Positions 52,286 to 60,775 of a stretch of DNA of 61,970 nucleotides are shown here, in pieces; the stretch's first letter is position 1, and each line of letters opens with the position of its first letter. The notes below the pieces were generated by a model, which made no database searches, was not told where the DNA came from, and saw nothing but the letters and a program-made list of their open reading frames with translations. Where the stretch lies: positions 1-61,970 of the forward strand of contig CAMPIO010000011.1 of the NCBI GenBank assembly GCA_946886405.1. The letters are read 5' to 3'. This DNA is from an uncultured Pseudoxanthomonas sp. GTDB lineage: Bacteria; Pseudomonadota; Gammaproteobacteria; Xanthomonadales; Xanthomonadaceae. The position numbers were made by a program, and so were the translations under genes.

Positions 52286-53119
52286 ATGAACGCAGTGCCC
52301 GCTTCTCTTCCCGCTTCCCCCGACCTGGCGGCCATCAAGCAACGCCAGCAGGCCGCCTGGTCCAGCGGCAACTACGCCGTGGTCGGCACCACCTTGCAGA
52401 TCGTCGGCGAGCATCTCGCCGAAGCCGTCGACTTGCGCTGGGACGAAGACGTCCTGGACGTCGCCGCCGGCAACGGCAACGCCACGCTGGCGGCGGCCCG
52501 TCGCGGCGGCCATGTCGTCTCCACCGATTACGTGCCCGCATTGCTCGACCTCGGCCGTGCCCGTGCCGACGCAGAGCAGCTGGAGGTCGAATTCCAGCCC
52601 GCAGACGCGGAAGCGCTGCCGTTCGCCGATGGCCGGTTCGACGTGGTGCTGTCCACGTTCGGCGTGATGTTCACCCCTGACCATACGAAGGCAGCCAACG
52701 AGCTGCTGCGCGTCTGTCGCCCCGGTGGCCGCATCGGCCTGGCCAACTGGACGCCGGACGGCTTCATCGGCCAGATGTTCAAGGTGCTCGGCCGCCACCT
52801 GCCGCCTCCCGCCGGCGTGCAGCCGCCGTCGTTGTGGGGCACGCATGCGCATCTGCGTGCGCTGTTCGGCGACCAGGTCGGCGCAATCTCGACCACGCCG
52901 CGCCTTTTCAACTTCCGCTACCGGTCGGCCGCGCACATGGTCGACGTGTTCCGCACCTGGTACGGACCGGTGCAGAAGGCGTTCCAGGCCCTGTCCGACG
53001 AACGCGCCGCGCAGCTGGAAGACGACCTCGTCGCCCTGATGGAACGCATGCGCGTCGGTAGTGGCGACAATCTGGTCGTGCCGAGCGAGTACCTGGAAAT
53101 CGTGGTCACGCGCCGGTGA
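52286..53119 (+). CDS. Class I SAM-dependent methyltransferase (UbiE-like)
   Basis: A 277-residue methyltransferase with motif I VLDVAAGNGNATLAAARRGG, post I STDYVPALLDLGR, motif II PFADGRFDVVLSTFGVMFTP and motif III LLRVCRPGGRIGLANWTPDG. The closest general pattern is the Methyltransf_11 group; substrate unknown. The stop codon overlaps the GTG start of the next methyltransferase gene (GTGA), so the two are one translational unit. It is divergent from the osmC gene. Confidence 0.9.
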   Translation: MNAVPASLPASPDLAAIKQRQQAAWSSGNYAVVGTTLQIVGEHLAEAVDLRWDEDVLDVAAGNGNATLAAARRGGHVVSTDYVPALLDLGRARADAEQLEVEFQPADAEALPFADGRFDVVLSTFGVMFTPDHTKAANELLRVCRPGGRIGLANWTPDGFIGQMFKVLGRHLPPPAGVQPPSLWGTHAHLRALFGDQVGAISTTPRLFNFRYRSAAHMVDVFRTWYGPVQKAFQALSDERAAQLEDDLVALMERMRVGSGDNLVVPSEYLEIVVTRR

Positions 53120-53946
53120 ACATGCAGGCCAAACTGCAGCGGCGCATCCAGCGCTACGGCTGGGACCTGGCCGCCAGCCGCTACGACGTGTTGTGGGAAT
53201 CCTCGCTGTCGGGGGCGCATCGCCGCCTGCTGGATCTGGCCGCACCCGCGCGCGGCGAGGCCGTGCTCGATGTCGCGTGCGGCACCGGGGTGATCGCCCT
53301 GGCCGCCGCACGCCAGGTCGGACCTGATGGCCACGTGCTCGGCGTGGACATCGCGGAGCGCATGGTGGAACGCGCCACGCAGCGCGCATGGCAGATGGAC
53401 GTGGCGAACGCACGCTTCGCACGCATGGATGGCGAGGGCCTGGACGCGCCGGGCGAGCGTTTCGACCTGGCGTACTGCGCACTGGGCCTGATGTACATGC
53501 CCGATCCCGAACAGGCCATGCGCGAGATCCATCGCCTGCTGCGTCCCGGCGGCCGCGTGGCCATCGCGGTGTGGGGCCAGCGCGCCCGCTGCGGCTGGTC
53601 GCCGATCTTCCCCATCGTCGACGAGGAGGTGTCGAGCGAGGTCTGCCCGATGTTCTTCCAGCTCGGCCACGCCGGCATGCTGGAGGACCTGTGCACGCGC
53701 AGCGGCTTCGTTGACGTGCAGGAGCAGCGTGTCGACGCGGTGCTGGACTACGCCAGCGGCGAGGAGGCCTGCGACGCCGCCTTTGTCGGCGGCCCGGTGG
53801 CGATGGCGTGGTCGCGCTTCGACGCACCCACGCGACGGCGTGTGCAGGCACGTTACCTGCGCGCCATTGCGCCGTGGCGCGTGGGGACGGGCTACCGCAT
53901 GCCCGGCGAATTCGTGGTGGCAGTGGGACGCAAGCCCCTGCGTTGA
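53116..53946 (+). CDS. Class I SAM-dependent methyltransferase (UbiE-like), coupled partner
   Basis: A 276-residue methyltransferase starting at GTG 53116 (or ATG 53122). Motifs: VLDVACGTGVIALAAARQVG, LGVDIAERMVERA, ERFDLAYCALGLMYMPDPEQ and IHRLLRPGGRVAIAVWG. It is related to but clearly distinct from the upstream enzyme. Two coupled methyltransferases could act in sequence or as a heterodimer; nothing in the sequence identifies the substrate. Confidence 0.9.
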   Translation: MNMQAKLQRRIQRYGWDLAASRYDVLWESSLSGAHRRLLDLAAPARGEAVLDVACGTGVIALAAARQVGPDGHVLGVDIAERMVERATQRAWQMDVANARFARMDGEGLDAPGERFDLAYCALGLMYMPDPEQAMREIHRLLRPGGRVAIAVWGQRARCGWSPIFPIVDEEVSSEVCPMFFQLGHAGMLEDLCTRSGFVDVQEQRVDAVLDYASGEEACDAAFVGGPVAMAWSRFDAPTRRRVQARYLRAIAPWRVGTGYRMPGEFVVAVGRKPLR

Positions 53947-54249
53947 GCGGCGACCGCGGCCATCACGGCGGGAGCAGGTTCTTCCACTGCATGCGGATAC
54001 CCGGTTTCAACGGCTGCAACGGCTTTCGCGGGGCGCTGCGGGCGGGTTGGCGCGGAACCTCCCGTTTCCCGCCCTGCCCGCCGGTCCGGCTGCGCATTCC
54101 GGCCTTGTTGACGGCACCGGCCGGACCGCGAAGTCATTGAAAACAGGGACCTGGCGCAGGGTGCCCGCCCGCGCAGCGTGAATGCGGGCTATCGTGTGCA
54201 TCTGCGGGCCGTGCCCGCCCCGCCCTTTTCCCTGGACACCGCCTTACCC
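53947..54249. other. Intergenic region without a recognised gene
   Basis: About 300 bp between the methyltransferase pair and a small gene. Very G+C-rich; no family A or B repeat, no tRNA-like fold. A short frame continues into the next gene from an ATG at 54178 but has no similarity before residue 25 of that reading. It presumably holds the promoter of the genes from 54250 onward. Confidence 0.4.
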
Positions 54250-54411
54250 ATGCCCAAGCCCAACTATTCCTTCGAGAAGCGCCAGCGCGAGCTGGCCAAG
54301 AAAAAGAAAAAAGACGAGAAAGACGCCAAGAAGCGTGCCGAACGCGACGCCGCCCGCCCTGACGGCGATTCTGACGCCCCTGAAGCCGAGTCCGACGCCG
54401 CACCGGAATGA
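54250..54411 (+). CDS. Small highly charged conserved protein
   Basis: A 53-residue protein starting [20 protein letters not shown], then acidic ([16 protein letters not shown]). Short proteins with this N terminus are widespread in proteobacteria and have no known role (family recollection). It is probably disordered. It overlaps the following gene by 4 nt (ATGA), supporting that it is real and translated. Confidence 0.8.
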   Translation: MPKPNYSFEKRQRELAKKKKKDEKDAKKRAERDAARPDGDSDAPEAESDAAPE

Positions 54412-54878
54412 GTGACTGCGCGGTCCCCGCCACCCAGATATGGGTGGATGCCGATGCCTGCCCTGGCCCGGTGAAGGACATCCTCTTCCGCGCTGCCGAA
54501 CGTGCTCAGGTGCAGGTCACGCTGGTCGCCAACCAGTGGCTGCGCACGCCGCCCTCGCGCTTCATCCGCGCGCTGCAGGTGCAAGGCGGTTATGACGTCG
54601 CCGACGACGCCATCGTCGAGCGCGCGCAGGCCGGCGACCTGGTCGTCACCCAGGACATCCCCCTGGCAGCGCGCGTGCTCGCCAACGGCGTCCAGGCCAT
54701 CGATCCCCGGGGCGAACGCTTCACCCCCGACACCATCGCCGAACGCCTGTCGATGCGGAACTTCATGGACGAACTGCGTGGCGCCGGTGTGCAGACCGGC
54801 GGCCCGGCGGCCTTCAATGCCCGCGACCGCCAGACCTTCGCCAACCAGCTCGACCGCTGGCTGGCCACGCGTCGCTGA
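54408..54878 (+). CDS. YaiI/YqxD family protein (UPF0178)
   Basis: A 156-residue protein with the family signature [20 protein letters not shown] at the N terminus, [20 protein letters not shown], and [18 protein letters not shown] (Asp residues matching a PIN/NYN-like nuclease fold). The end [12 protein letters not shown] is typical. Possibly a metal-dependent nuclease; activity unproven. Translationally coupled to the small gene upstream. Confidence 0.92.
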   Translation: MSDCAVPATQIWVDADACPGPVKDILFRAAERAQVQVTLVANQWLRTPPSRFIRALQVQGGYDVADDAIVERAQAGDLVVTQDIPLAARVLANGVQAIDPRGERFTPDTIAERLSMRNFMDELRGAGVQTGGPAAFNARDRQTFANQLDRWLATRR

Positions 54879-54885
54879 GCCCACC

Positions 54886-55224
54886 GTGCCCGACATCGAA
54901 CTGCGTGCACCGCTTCACTTGCTGCTGCACGTCATCGTGCCGGTGGCGGTGGCGCGGCTATGCGGGCCGAAAGACTGGAAGCGCGTCGCGCTGTGGATGC
55001 TGGCCGCCTGGGTGATCGACCTGGACCATCTGCTGGCCGATCCCCTCTACGCGCCGGGGCGTTGCAGCATCGGGTTCCATCCCCTGCATACGTGGCCCGC
55101 GATCATCGTCTACGCAGGGCTGACGCTGCCGAAGAAGACCCGCTGGTTCGGCATCGGCCTGCTGATCCATATCCTGCTCGACGGCGTCGACTGCCTGTTG
55201 ATGCAGGCATCGCACACAAGCTGA
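54886..55224 (+). CDS. DUF6122 family membrane protein
   Basis: A 112-residue protein from a GTG start at 54886, 7 nt after the yaiI-like stop. Conserved text: RAPLHLLLHVIVPVAVARLC, LAAWVIDLDHLLADPLYAPG, RCSIGFHPLHTWPAIIVYAG. Two to three membrane helices and several His/Asp (DLDHLLADP, HPLHTW) reminiscent of membrane-bound metal hydrolases. Function unknown. ATG-only searches miss this gene. Confidence 0.85.
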   Translation: MPDIELRAPLHLLLHVIVPVAVARLCGPKDWKRVALWMLAAWVIDLDHLLADPLYAPGRCSIGFHPLHTWPAIIVYAGLTLPKKTRWFGIGLLIHILLDGVDCLLMQASHTS

Positions 55225-55458
55225 CCCGGCCATTCAGTTCCGGTGGTGCGCTTCAGGCGTGGGCGTGGCGGGAGGCGTAGCATGGGCACGCGTCATCTTC
55301 TGCGTCCCGTCCGACCGCGACACGTCGCCCGCTGCGCTTTCTTCCATGCGTTCCGACCCACCGGGGTGGACGCCATACCGGGAGCGCCCCATGCCTCGCG
55401 ATCCGTTCCACGCCACTGTCCTGGCCCTGCTGCGCTGGCCTCATGGGGGAGCGCGTCC

Positions 55459-55767
55459 TTGAGCGTCGCCTCCGTGCCGCTGTGCGAACGCTGCGATGCC
55501 GTGTGCTGTCGCCTGACCGTGGTCCTGCAGCCCGAGGACGGCGTGCCGTCGCACCTGACCACGCATACGGACGCCGGCCTCCACGTGATGGCGCGCGACG
55601 AAGAGGGCTGGTGCGTGGCGATCGACGCAGCACGCATGTGCTGTTCGATCTATGAAACACGCCCGGAGATCTGCCGCCGCTTCGTCATGGGCGGCGCCTA
55701 CTGCCGGGACGTCCGCGAGGACTATCTGGACCGCACGTCGCGCGGCATTCCGCTCACGTTGTACTGA
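55459..55767 (+). CDS. YkgJ family cysteine-cluster protein
   Basis: A 102-residue protein. I place the start at TTG 55459 because GGGGGAG lies 7 nt upstream and homology begins soon after (SVASVPLCERCDAVCCRLTV). Cysteine pattern: CxxCxxxCC near the N terminus, then CVAIDAARMCCSIYETRPEI and CRRF, the arrangement of zinc/iron-binding YkgJ (UPF0153) proteins. Function unknown. There is no ATG in the homologous region before this point; the long frame upstream to 55243 is not conserved. Confidence 0.82.
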   Translation: MSVASVPLCERCDAVCCRLTVVLQPEDGVPSHLTTHTDAGLHVMARDEEGWCVAIDAARMCCSIYETRPEICRRFVMGGAYCRDVREDYLDRTSRGIPLTLY

Positions 55768-55818
55768 AGCGGCGGCGCGACGCGACCGGCCGTCGCGCGC
55801 ACGCCGCAGGCGGCCCGG

Positions 55819-56868
55819 TCAGGCAGCGAACACCGGTTCCAGCATCCGGAACGTACCTGCATCCGCATCCATCTCGACCTTGCCGCCGACCGGCACGATG
55901 AACTGCTGGCGGATGTGGCCGATCATCGCGCCGCGGTAGACCGGCACGTTCAACGGCGTGAAGTAGTCATCGAAGATCTGCGGCAGCGTCAGCGAACCGT
56001 ATCCGTTGCCGGGGTCGCACTCGGTGCACTCGCCGAAGATCACCCCCTTCACCTTGTCCAGCGCACCCATCAGGCGCAGCGTGCTGAGCATGCGGTCGAT
56101 GCGGTACGGCGCTTCGGACACGTCCTCGAGGAACAGGATCTTGCCGCTGAAGTCCGGCAGGTAGGGCGAACCCGCCAATGCCACCAGCACCGACAGATTA
56201 CCGCCCACCAGTTCGCCCTGCGCCTTGCCACCGGTGATGGTGACGGTGCGGTTGCGGCGCTGGACGAGTTCGTCGCCCTTGTCCGCGCTGTTGCGGTAGT
56301 CCATCTGCTCGCGCTGGAAGAACACGCGGCGGAACTGGTCAGCGTTGAACGTGTTCCAGCTGCCGATCCCGATGGGGCCGTGGAAGCTGACCAGCCCGGC
56401 TTGCGACAGCAGGGCGTTGTGCAGCGCGGTGATGTCGGAGTAACCCAGCAGGATCTTCGGGTTGCGGCGGATCGCGGCGTAGTCGAGCAAGGGCAGCAAC
56501 CTCGCCGCCCCGGACCCGCCGCGCGCGCAGATGATCGCCTTGACCTCGCGGTCGGCGAACATCGCGTTCAGATCGCCCGCGCGCTCCGCGTCGGTGCCGG
56601 CCAGGTGGCCACGGCGTGCGGCGAGGTGCGGCGCCACTTTCACCTTCAGACCCAAGGCCGCCATCGCTTCCTGCGCGAGTTGCAGATCGAGGGGGTCGTC
56701 GGTGGCACCGGAGGGACTGACCAGCCCGACGGTATCGCCGGGGTTGAGTGCGGCGGGCAGCAAGCGCTTGCGCGGCGTGGCCGCGATGGCGTGCTGGCTG
56801 GCTGCCAGCGGCAGCATCAATGCGGTGGCAGCCCACGCTGCGGTCCCGAGAAAGTGTCGCCTGTGCAT
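55819..56868 (-). CDS. LD-carboxypeptidase (S66 family), Tat-exported
   Basis: A 349-residue protein. N-terminal twin-arginine signal (MHRRHFLGTAAWAATALM). The peptidase fold follows: GDTVGLVSPSGATDDPLDLQ, ICARGGSGAARLLPLLDY, nucleophile Ser in ILLGYSDITALHNAL, Glu in ILFLEDVSEAPYRIDRML, and His in GAMIGHIRQQFIVPVG, the Ser-Glu-His triad of LdcA-type enzymes. It would cut the L-Lys/mDap to D-Ala bond of peptidoglycan fragments. Classical LdcA is cytoplasmic; this one is predicted to be exported. Confidence 0.9.
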   Translation of the reverse strand: MHRRHFLGTAAWAATALMLPLAASQHAIAATPRKRLLPAALNPGDTVGLVSPSGATDDPLDLQLAQEAMAALGLKVKVAPHLAARRGHLAGTDAERAGDLNAMFADREVKAIICARGGSGAARLLPLLDYAAIRRNPKILLGYSDITALHNALLSQAGLVSFHGPIGIGSWNTFNADQFRRVFFQREQMDYRNSADKGDELVQRRNRTVTITGGKAQGELVGGNLSVLVALAGSPYLPDFSGKILFLEDVSEAPYRIDRMLSTLRLMGALDKVKGVIFGECTECDPGNGYGSLTLPQIFDDYFTPLNVPVYRGAMIGHIRQQFIVPVGGKVEMDADAGTFRMLEPVFAA

Positions 56869-56947
56869 GTCGTCGCCTGTCGATGGACTGCGACCAGCTT
56901 AACAAGCCGGCGCCGGGCGTTTGTTCGGCCGCCACGCCCGACCGGCA

Positions 56948-57130
56948 TCAACGCCTGCAGGTATTGATGCCGAGCAGGCCGTACAACGGGCAGACGTTGA
57001 ACAGGCCGGTCACCAACGGCACCACGCCGATCCATGCCCACATCGGGCCGCCTACCAGTGCCCAGCCGATCAGCAGTGACCCGACCGCGATCCGCACCCA
57101 TTTATCGAAGCCGCCCACGTTTGCTTTCAT
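56948..57130 (-). CDS. DUF2892 family small membrane protein
   Basis: A 60-residue protein starting MKANVGGFDKWVRIAVGSLL, with two transmembrane helices and the motif VTGLFNVCPLYGLLGINTC. This matches DUF2892, also found as the membrane part of some rhodaneses (YgaP). Two conserved Cys (CPLY, NTC) lie near the C terminus. Function unknown. Confidence 0.9.
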   Translation of the reverse strand: MKANVGGFDKWVRIAVGSLLIGWALVGGPMWAWIGVVPLVTGLFNVCPLYGLLGINTCRR

Positions 57131-57344
57131 CTGCGTGTCCTCCGGGAGAGTGAGGACAGCGTGCGGCCTGCAGCCGCGGGCCGCATTGATCGCAATCAAG
57201 ATCCACGCGACCCGGCACCCCGGCGAAGGGCGGACGCGCTCGGCAGGCGCCTGCGGGGCCACGTGCGCCGACGCTGTCGATTCCGCCCTCCCTCATGCGT
57301 CGCTGGCATGAAGGCTGACGCGTCGATCGGCCAGGAGGCACGAC

Positions 57345-57962
57345 ATGACAAGACTCATCGCGGCCGTCATGGTCAGTCTCGACGGCGTCATCCAGGCGCC
57401 GGGAGGTCCGGACGAGGACACCAGCGGCGGCTTCGCGCACGGTGGCTGGGTCTGGCCCTTCGCCGACGGAGACGCCGCGATGGATGGCCTGTTCGCGCAG
57501 CCGTTCTCGCTGCTGCTGGGACGGCGCACCTACGACATCTTCGCCGGCTACTGGCCACAGGTGCCGAGCGATGCGCCGCATGGCGACATCGCCGATGCCT
57601 TCAACGGCGCCGCCAAATACGTCGCCACGCATCATCCGGACACGCTCGCCTGGCAGCGCAGCCACGCGCTGGGCGCGGATGTCGTGTCTGCCGTGCGCGC
57701 GCTCAAACATCGCGATGGACCGGTGCTCATTACCCAGGGCAGCAGCGACCTGCTGCACCAGCTGCTCGCCACCGACCTGGTCGACGAACTGCGCCTGCTG
57801 ACGTATCCGGTCCTGCTCGGTCGCGGCAAGCGACTGTTCGACGCCGGTGCCCTGCCCTCGGCATTCCGCCTTGACGCCACGCGAAGCACCCCAGCGGGTG
57901 TGGTCGTCAGCCGCTACCTGCGCGACGGCGACGTCCGTACCGGTACGTTCGCCGATCACTGA
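57345..57962 (+). CDS. Dihydrofolate reductase family protein (RibD C-terminal-like)
   Basis: A 205-residue protein: MTRLIAAVMVSLDGVIQAPG, LLLGRRTYDIFAGYWPQVP, DGPVLITQGSSDLLHQLLAT, DLVDELRLLTYPVLLGRGKR. The order of GRRTY and the Asp-Glu-Leu region fits the RibD C-terminal/DHFR-like reductase group rather than folate DHFR. It would use NADPH; substrate unknown. Confidence 0.92.
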   Translation: MTRLIAAVMVSLDGVIQAPGGPDEDTSGGFAHGGWVWPFADGDAAMDGLFAQPFSLLLGRRTYDIFAGYWPQVPSDAPHGDIADAFNGAAKYVATHHPDTLAWQRSHALGADVVSAVRALKHRDGPVLITQGSSDLLHQLLATDLVDELRLLTYPVLLGRGKRLFDAGALPSAFRLDATRSTPAGVVVSRYLRDGDVRTGTFADH

Positions 57963-58051
57963 CGCCGCGCAGTCCGCTTCACTCCGCCTTCCCGACGGGA
58001 CGAGATGATCGCTTCGTCCTCTTCCCCACCCTCCCGACCTGGAGTATCGCC

Positions 58052-58531
58052 ATGACCCCGAAGAACACGATCTGCCTCTGGTACAACCACGACGCCGAAG
58101 AGGCAGCGAATTTCTACGCGAAGACGTTTCCCGACAGCGAAGTGAAAGCCGTGCACCGCGCGCCCGGCGACTATCCCTCGGGCAAGGCAGGCGACGTGCT
58201 GACGGTGGAGTTCACCGTCTGCGGTGTCCCGTGCATCGGCCTGAACGGTGGCGACGCGTTCACGCACAGCGAAGCGTTCTCGTTCCAGATCGCCACCGAC
58301 GACCAGCAGGAGACCGACCGCCTGTGGCATGCCATCGTCGACAACGGTGGCCGCGAAAGCGCTTGCGGCTGGTGCAAGGACAAGTGGGGCCTGAACTGGC
58401 AGATCACCCCGCGCGTATTGACCGATGCCATGGCGAATCCCGACCGCGCGGTCGCCAAGCGCGCCTTCGAGGCGATGATGACGATGCAGAAGATCGATGT
58501 CGCGGCGATCGAGGCCGCCGTGCGCGGCTGA
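58052..58531 (+). CDS. VOC family protein (PhnB-like)
   Basis: A 159-residue glyoxalase/bleomycin-resistance-fold protein: NTICLWYNHDAEEAANFYAK, TFPDSEVKAVHRAPGDYP, LTVEFTVCGVPCIGLNGGDA, FSFQIATDDQQETDRLWHAI, GWCKDKWGLNWQITPRVL. This is the 3-demethylubiquinone-methyltransferase-like (misnamed) PhnB subgroup; no enzymatic role is established. It follows the DHFR-like gene by 89 bp and is convergent (2 bp apart) with the next gene. Confidence 0.9.
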   Translation: MTPKNTICLWYNHDAEEAANFYAKTFPDSEVKAVHRAPGDYPSGKAGDVLTVEFTVCGVPCIGLNGGDAFTHSEAFSFQIATDDQQETDRLWHAIVDNGGRESACGWCKDKWGLNWQITPRVLTDAMANPDRAVAKRAFEAMMTMQKIDVAAIEAAVRG

Positions 58532-58533
58532 CC

Positions 58534-59631
58534 TCAGCGTATCGCCGACGGCAGCGCGCTGTCGGTACCGTCGGCGGTCGTGTCGCGCATCGCCGCACGC
58601 GTGCGGTGCATCGCGCGGTACGCGGTGGGCGTGCACGCCATCGCGAGCTTGAACGCACGGTTGAACGGACCCAGCGACGCGAAGCCGGCATCGCTGCTGA
58701 TGTCGAGGATGCTGTCCGACGCCTCTGGCTCAGCCAGCCGGCGACAGGCATGGGCGATGCGGTGGCGGTTGATCAGCTGGTTGAAGTTCTTCTCGCCCAG
58801 CGTCTGCGTGACCAGCCGGCTCAGCCTGTGCTCCGCCGTCCCCAACCGCTGCGCCAGTTCGGCCACCTTCAACTCCGGTTCGCGGTACACCTGCAGGACG
58901 TCCAACTGGTGCCGCAGCGCCGAGGCCAGGCGCGCCTCCTCGTCGGTGACGACACCGCGAGCGCGCACGGCCGAGCGGGGTGCCGGAATGGGCATCGGAA
59001 TGCGGCGACGCTGCACCAGCGCGATGTGGGTGAACAGCACCATGGCCACCGCGCAAACAGCGACCACGCCGGCGCGCATGCCCGCCACCGCCGGCACGGC
59101 GCCGACCAGCGTCGCCGACACCACGCAACTGCCGAATACGGCCATGAACCCGATGCGTAACCGTCGCTCGGCCCGCGGGAGCCGCAGCGACCATCCCCGC
59201 ACCGCCTCCAGGAAGCTCAGCACCAGCAGTGTCGAACTGGCCAGTGTCAGCAGACTGTCCAGCGCGGACGCCCATGGCGACACCACGCCATGCGCCCCCA
59301 GGGTCGCGCCGCGGTAGGCGGCGATCAGCAGCGCCACACCCAGCGCGACCCCCACGTGCAAGCGGCGGACGCCGCCGTTGCCGCGGAACAGCGCCCGTGA
59401 CACCAGCCAGAAGCCGTTGCAGGTCACGCTGCCGCCGATGGCCACGGCCCACCCCATCCACGCGGGCGCGCCGTCCATCCAGCGCGACATCAGCGACAGG
59501 GCCATCGATCCGCTGACCACGGCGAACAGCACCTCGGCATCGCGTCGCGGCCGTTGCCACAGCAGCACCAGCAGGGACATCGTCGCCACGGCGACCGCAA
59601 TGCCCGTCGCCATCGCCTGACCGTCGTGCAT
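58534..59631 (-). CDS. Membrane-bound AraC family transcriptional regulator
   Basis: A 365-residue protein from ATG 59631, preceded by GGAGGA. Residues about 1-225 hold seven probable transmembrane helices (MATGIAVAVATMSLLVLLW, then RLHVGVALGVALLIAAYRGA). Residues about 250-345 form an AraC DNA-binding domain: ELAQRLGTAEHRLSRLVTQT, the second helix-turn-helix SILDISSDAGFASLGPFNRA and FKLAMACTPTAYR. A membrane sensor fused to a DNA-binding domain responds to an envelope or external signal unknown here. It is divergent from the DUF2306 gene, a possible target. Confidence 0.9.
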   Translation of the reverse strand: MHDGQAMATGIAVAVATMSLLVLLWQRPRRDAEVLFAVVSGSMALSLMSRWMDGAPAWMGWAVAIGGSVTCNGFWLVSRALFRGNGGVRRLHVGVALGVALLIAAYRGATLGAHGVVSPWASALDSLLTLASSTLLVLSFLEAVRGWSLRLPRAERRLRIGFMAVFGSCVVSATLVGAVPAVAGMRAGVVAVCAVAMVLFTHIALVQRRRIPMPIPAPRSAVRARGVVTDEEARLASALRHQLDVLQVYREPELKVAELAQRLGTAEHRLSRLVTQTLGEKNFNQLINRHRIAHACRRLAEPEASDSILDISSDAGFASLGPFNRAFKLAMACTPTAYRAMHRTRAAMRDTTADGTDSALPSAIR

Positions 59632-59827
59632 ATCGCTGTCCTCCGCTGGCCTGCGTACAGGGTCGTCTGCGAGGTTCGCGACCGGCAAGCGCCATCGGTC
59701 ACGGATAACCACCGGGTGAACGACGAATCCCCCCCGCCGATCCGGCTGGCCGAATCGCGAATCGGCGGGACACCACCGGACGCGCCGGCCATCGTGCAGG
59801 GCAGTCTCCCCGGGAATCCCGACCACC

Positions 59828-60622
59828 ATGCCTGTCCTGCCCTCGCCGACCCGTGCCCTGTCCGCCAGCGCCGCGTTCTGGTTCGCCACTGCCGTGCTGG
59901 GCCAAGCCGCCTTCATCGCCTTCATCGTGCTGTTCTTCGGCGGCGCCATCGCCGGCGGCGACCTGTCCGCCGTCAACGACAAGCCCCACGTCACCGGATA
60001 CGTGCCAGGCGACCCGGTCGGCAACGCGCAGTTCCTCGGTCATGCGCTGCTGGGCGGCCTGGTGACCCTGTCCGGCATCTGGCAACTCGTTCCCGCATTG
60101 CGGCAGAGATGGCCGGCGGTACACCGCTGGAACGGTCGTCTGTTCCTCGTCGTGGCGCTGTTCGTCACGTCCAGCGGCTTCTGGCTGCTATGGATACGCG
60201 GCTCACGGCTTGGCCCGGGCAGCGATCTGTCGATCAGCCTCAACGGCCTGTTGATTGTCTGCTTCGCCGTGCTGGCCTGGCGCAGCGCCGTGCGGCGCGA
60301 TGTCGCCACCCATCGCCGCCATGCCCTGCGCGCCTGGCTGCTGGTGAACGGCGTCTGGTTCCTGCGCATCGGCATCATGCTGGCCGGCCTGCTGCTGACG
60401 CCGCTCGGTGTCCGGATCGACTATCAGGGCCCGGTCTTCATCGGCGTCAGCATGGCCAGTTGGCTGCTGCCGCTGGCCGTGCTGGAGCTGTACTTCCGTG
60501 CCGAACGTTCGTGCTACCCAGCCATGAAGCAGGCGGTGGGCGGCCTGCTCAGCCTGATGGCGCTGACAACGCTGGCTGGCAGCCTGGCGGCGGTCGCCTT
60601 CATGTGGTGGCCGGTGCTCTGA
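59828..60622 (+). CDS. DUF2306 family integral membrane protein
   Basis: A 264-residue protein with seven probable helices (FWFATAVLGQAAFIAFIVLF, FLGHALLGGLVTLSGIWQLV, LNGLLIVCFAVLAW, WLLPLAVLELYF). His-containing conserved text RQRWPAVHRWNGRLFLVVAL and VATHRRHALRAWLLVNGVWF matches DUF2306. Function unknown. It lies 196 bp from the divergent membrane AraC regulator gene, a pairing that suggests control by that regulator. Confidence 0.88.
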   Translation: MPVLPSPTRALSASAAFWFATAVLGQAAFIAFIVLFFGGAIAGGDLSAVNDKPHVTGYVPGDPVGNAQFLGHALLGGLVTLSGIWQLVPALRQRWPAVHRWNGRLFLVVALFVTSSGFWLLWIRGSRLGPGSDLSISLNGLLIVCFAVLAWRSAVRRDVATHRRHALRAWLLVNGVWFLRIGIMLAGLLLTPLGVRIDYQGPVFIGVSMASWLLPLAVLELYFRAERSCYPAMKQAVGGLLSLMALTTLAGSLAAVAFMWWPVL

Positions 60623-60775
60623 CCGGCTGCCACGGCGCGCAGGTCGCGAGCCTCGGCGCCGTGGCGGGTGCAGCAGATGGACACATGGCACTCAACCTGC
60701 CGCCGACCTCGCCGATATCACAGTTACTGATAGCATTGAGCGTCACCGGTGGGGGACCGATGCCTGGAATTCCGC

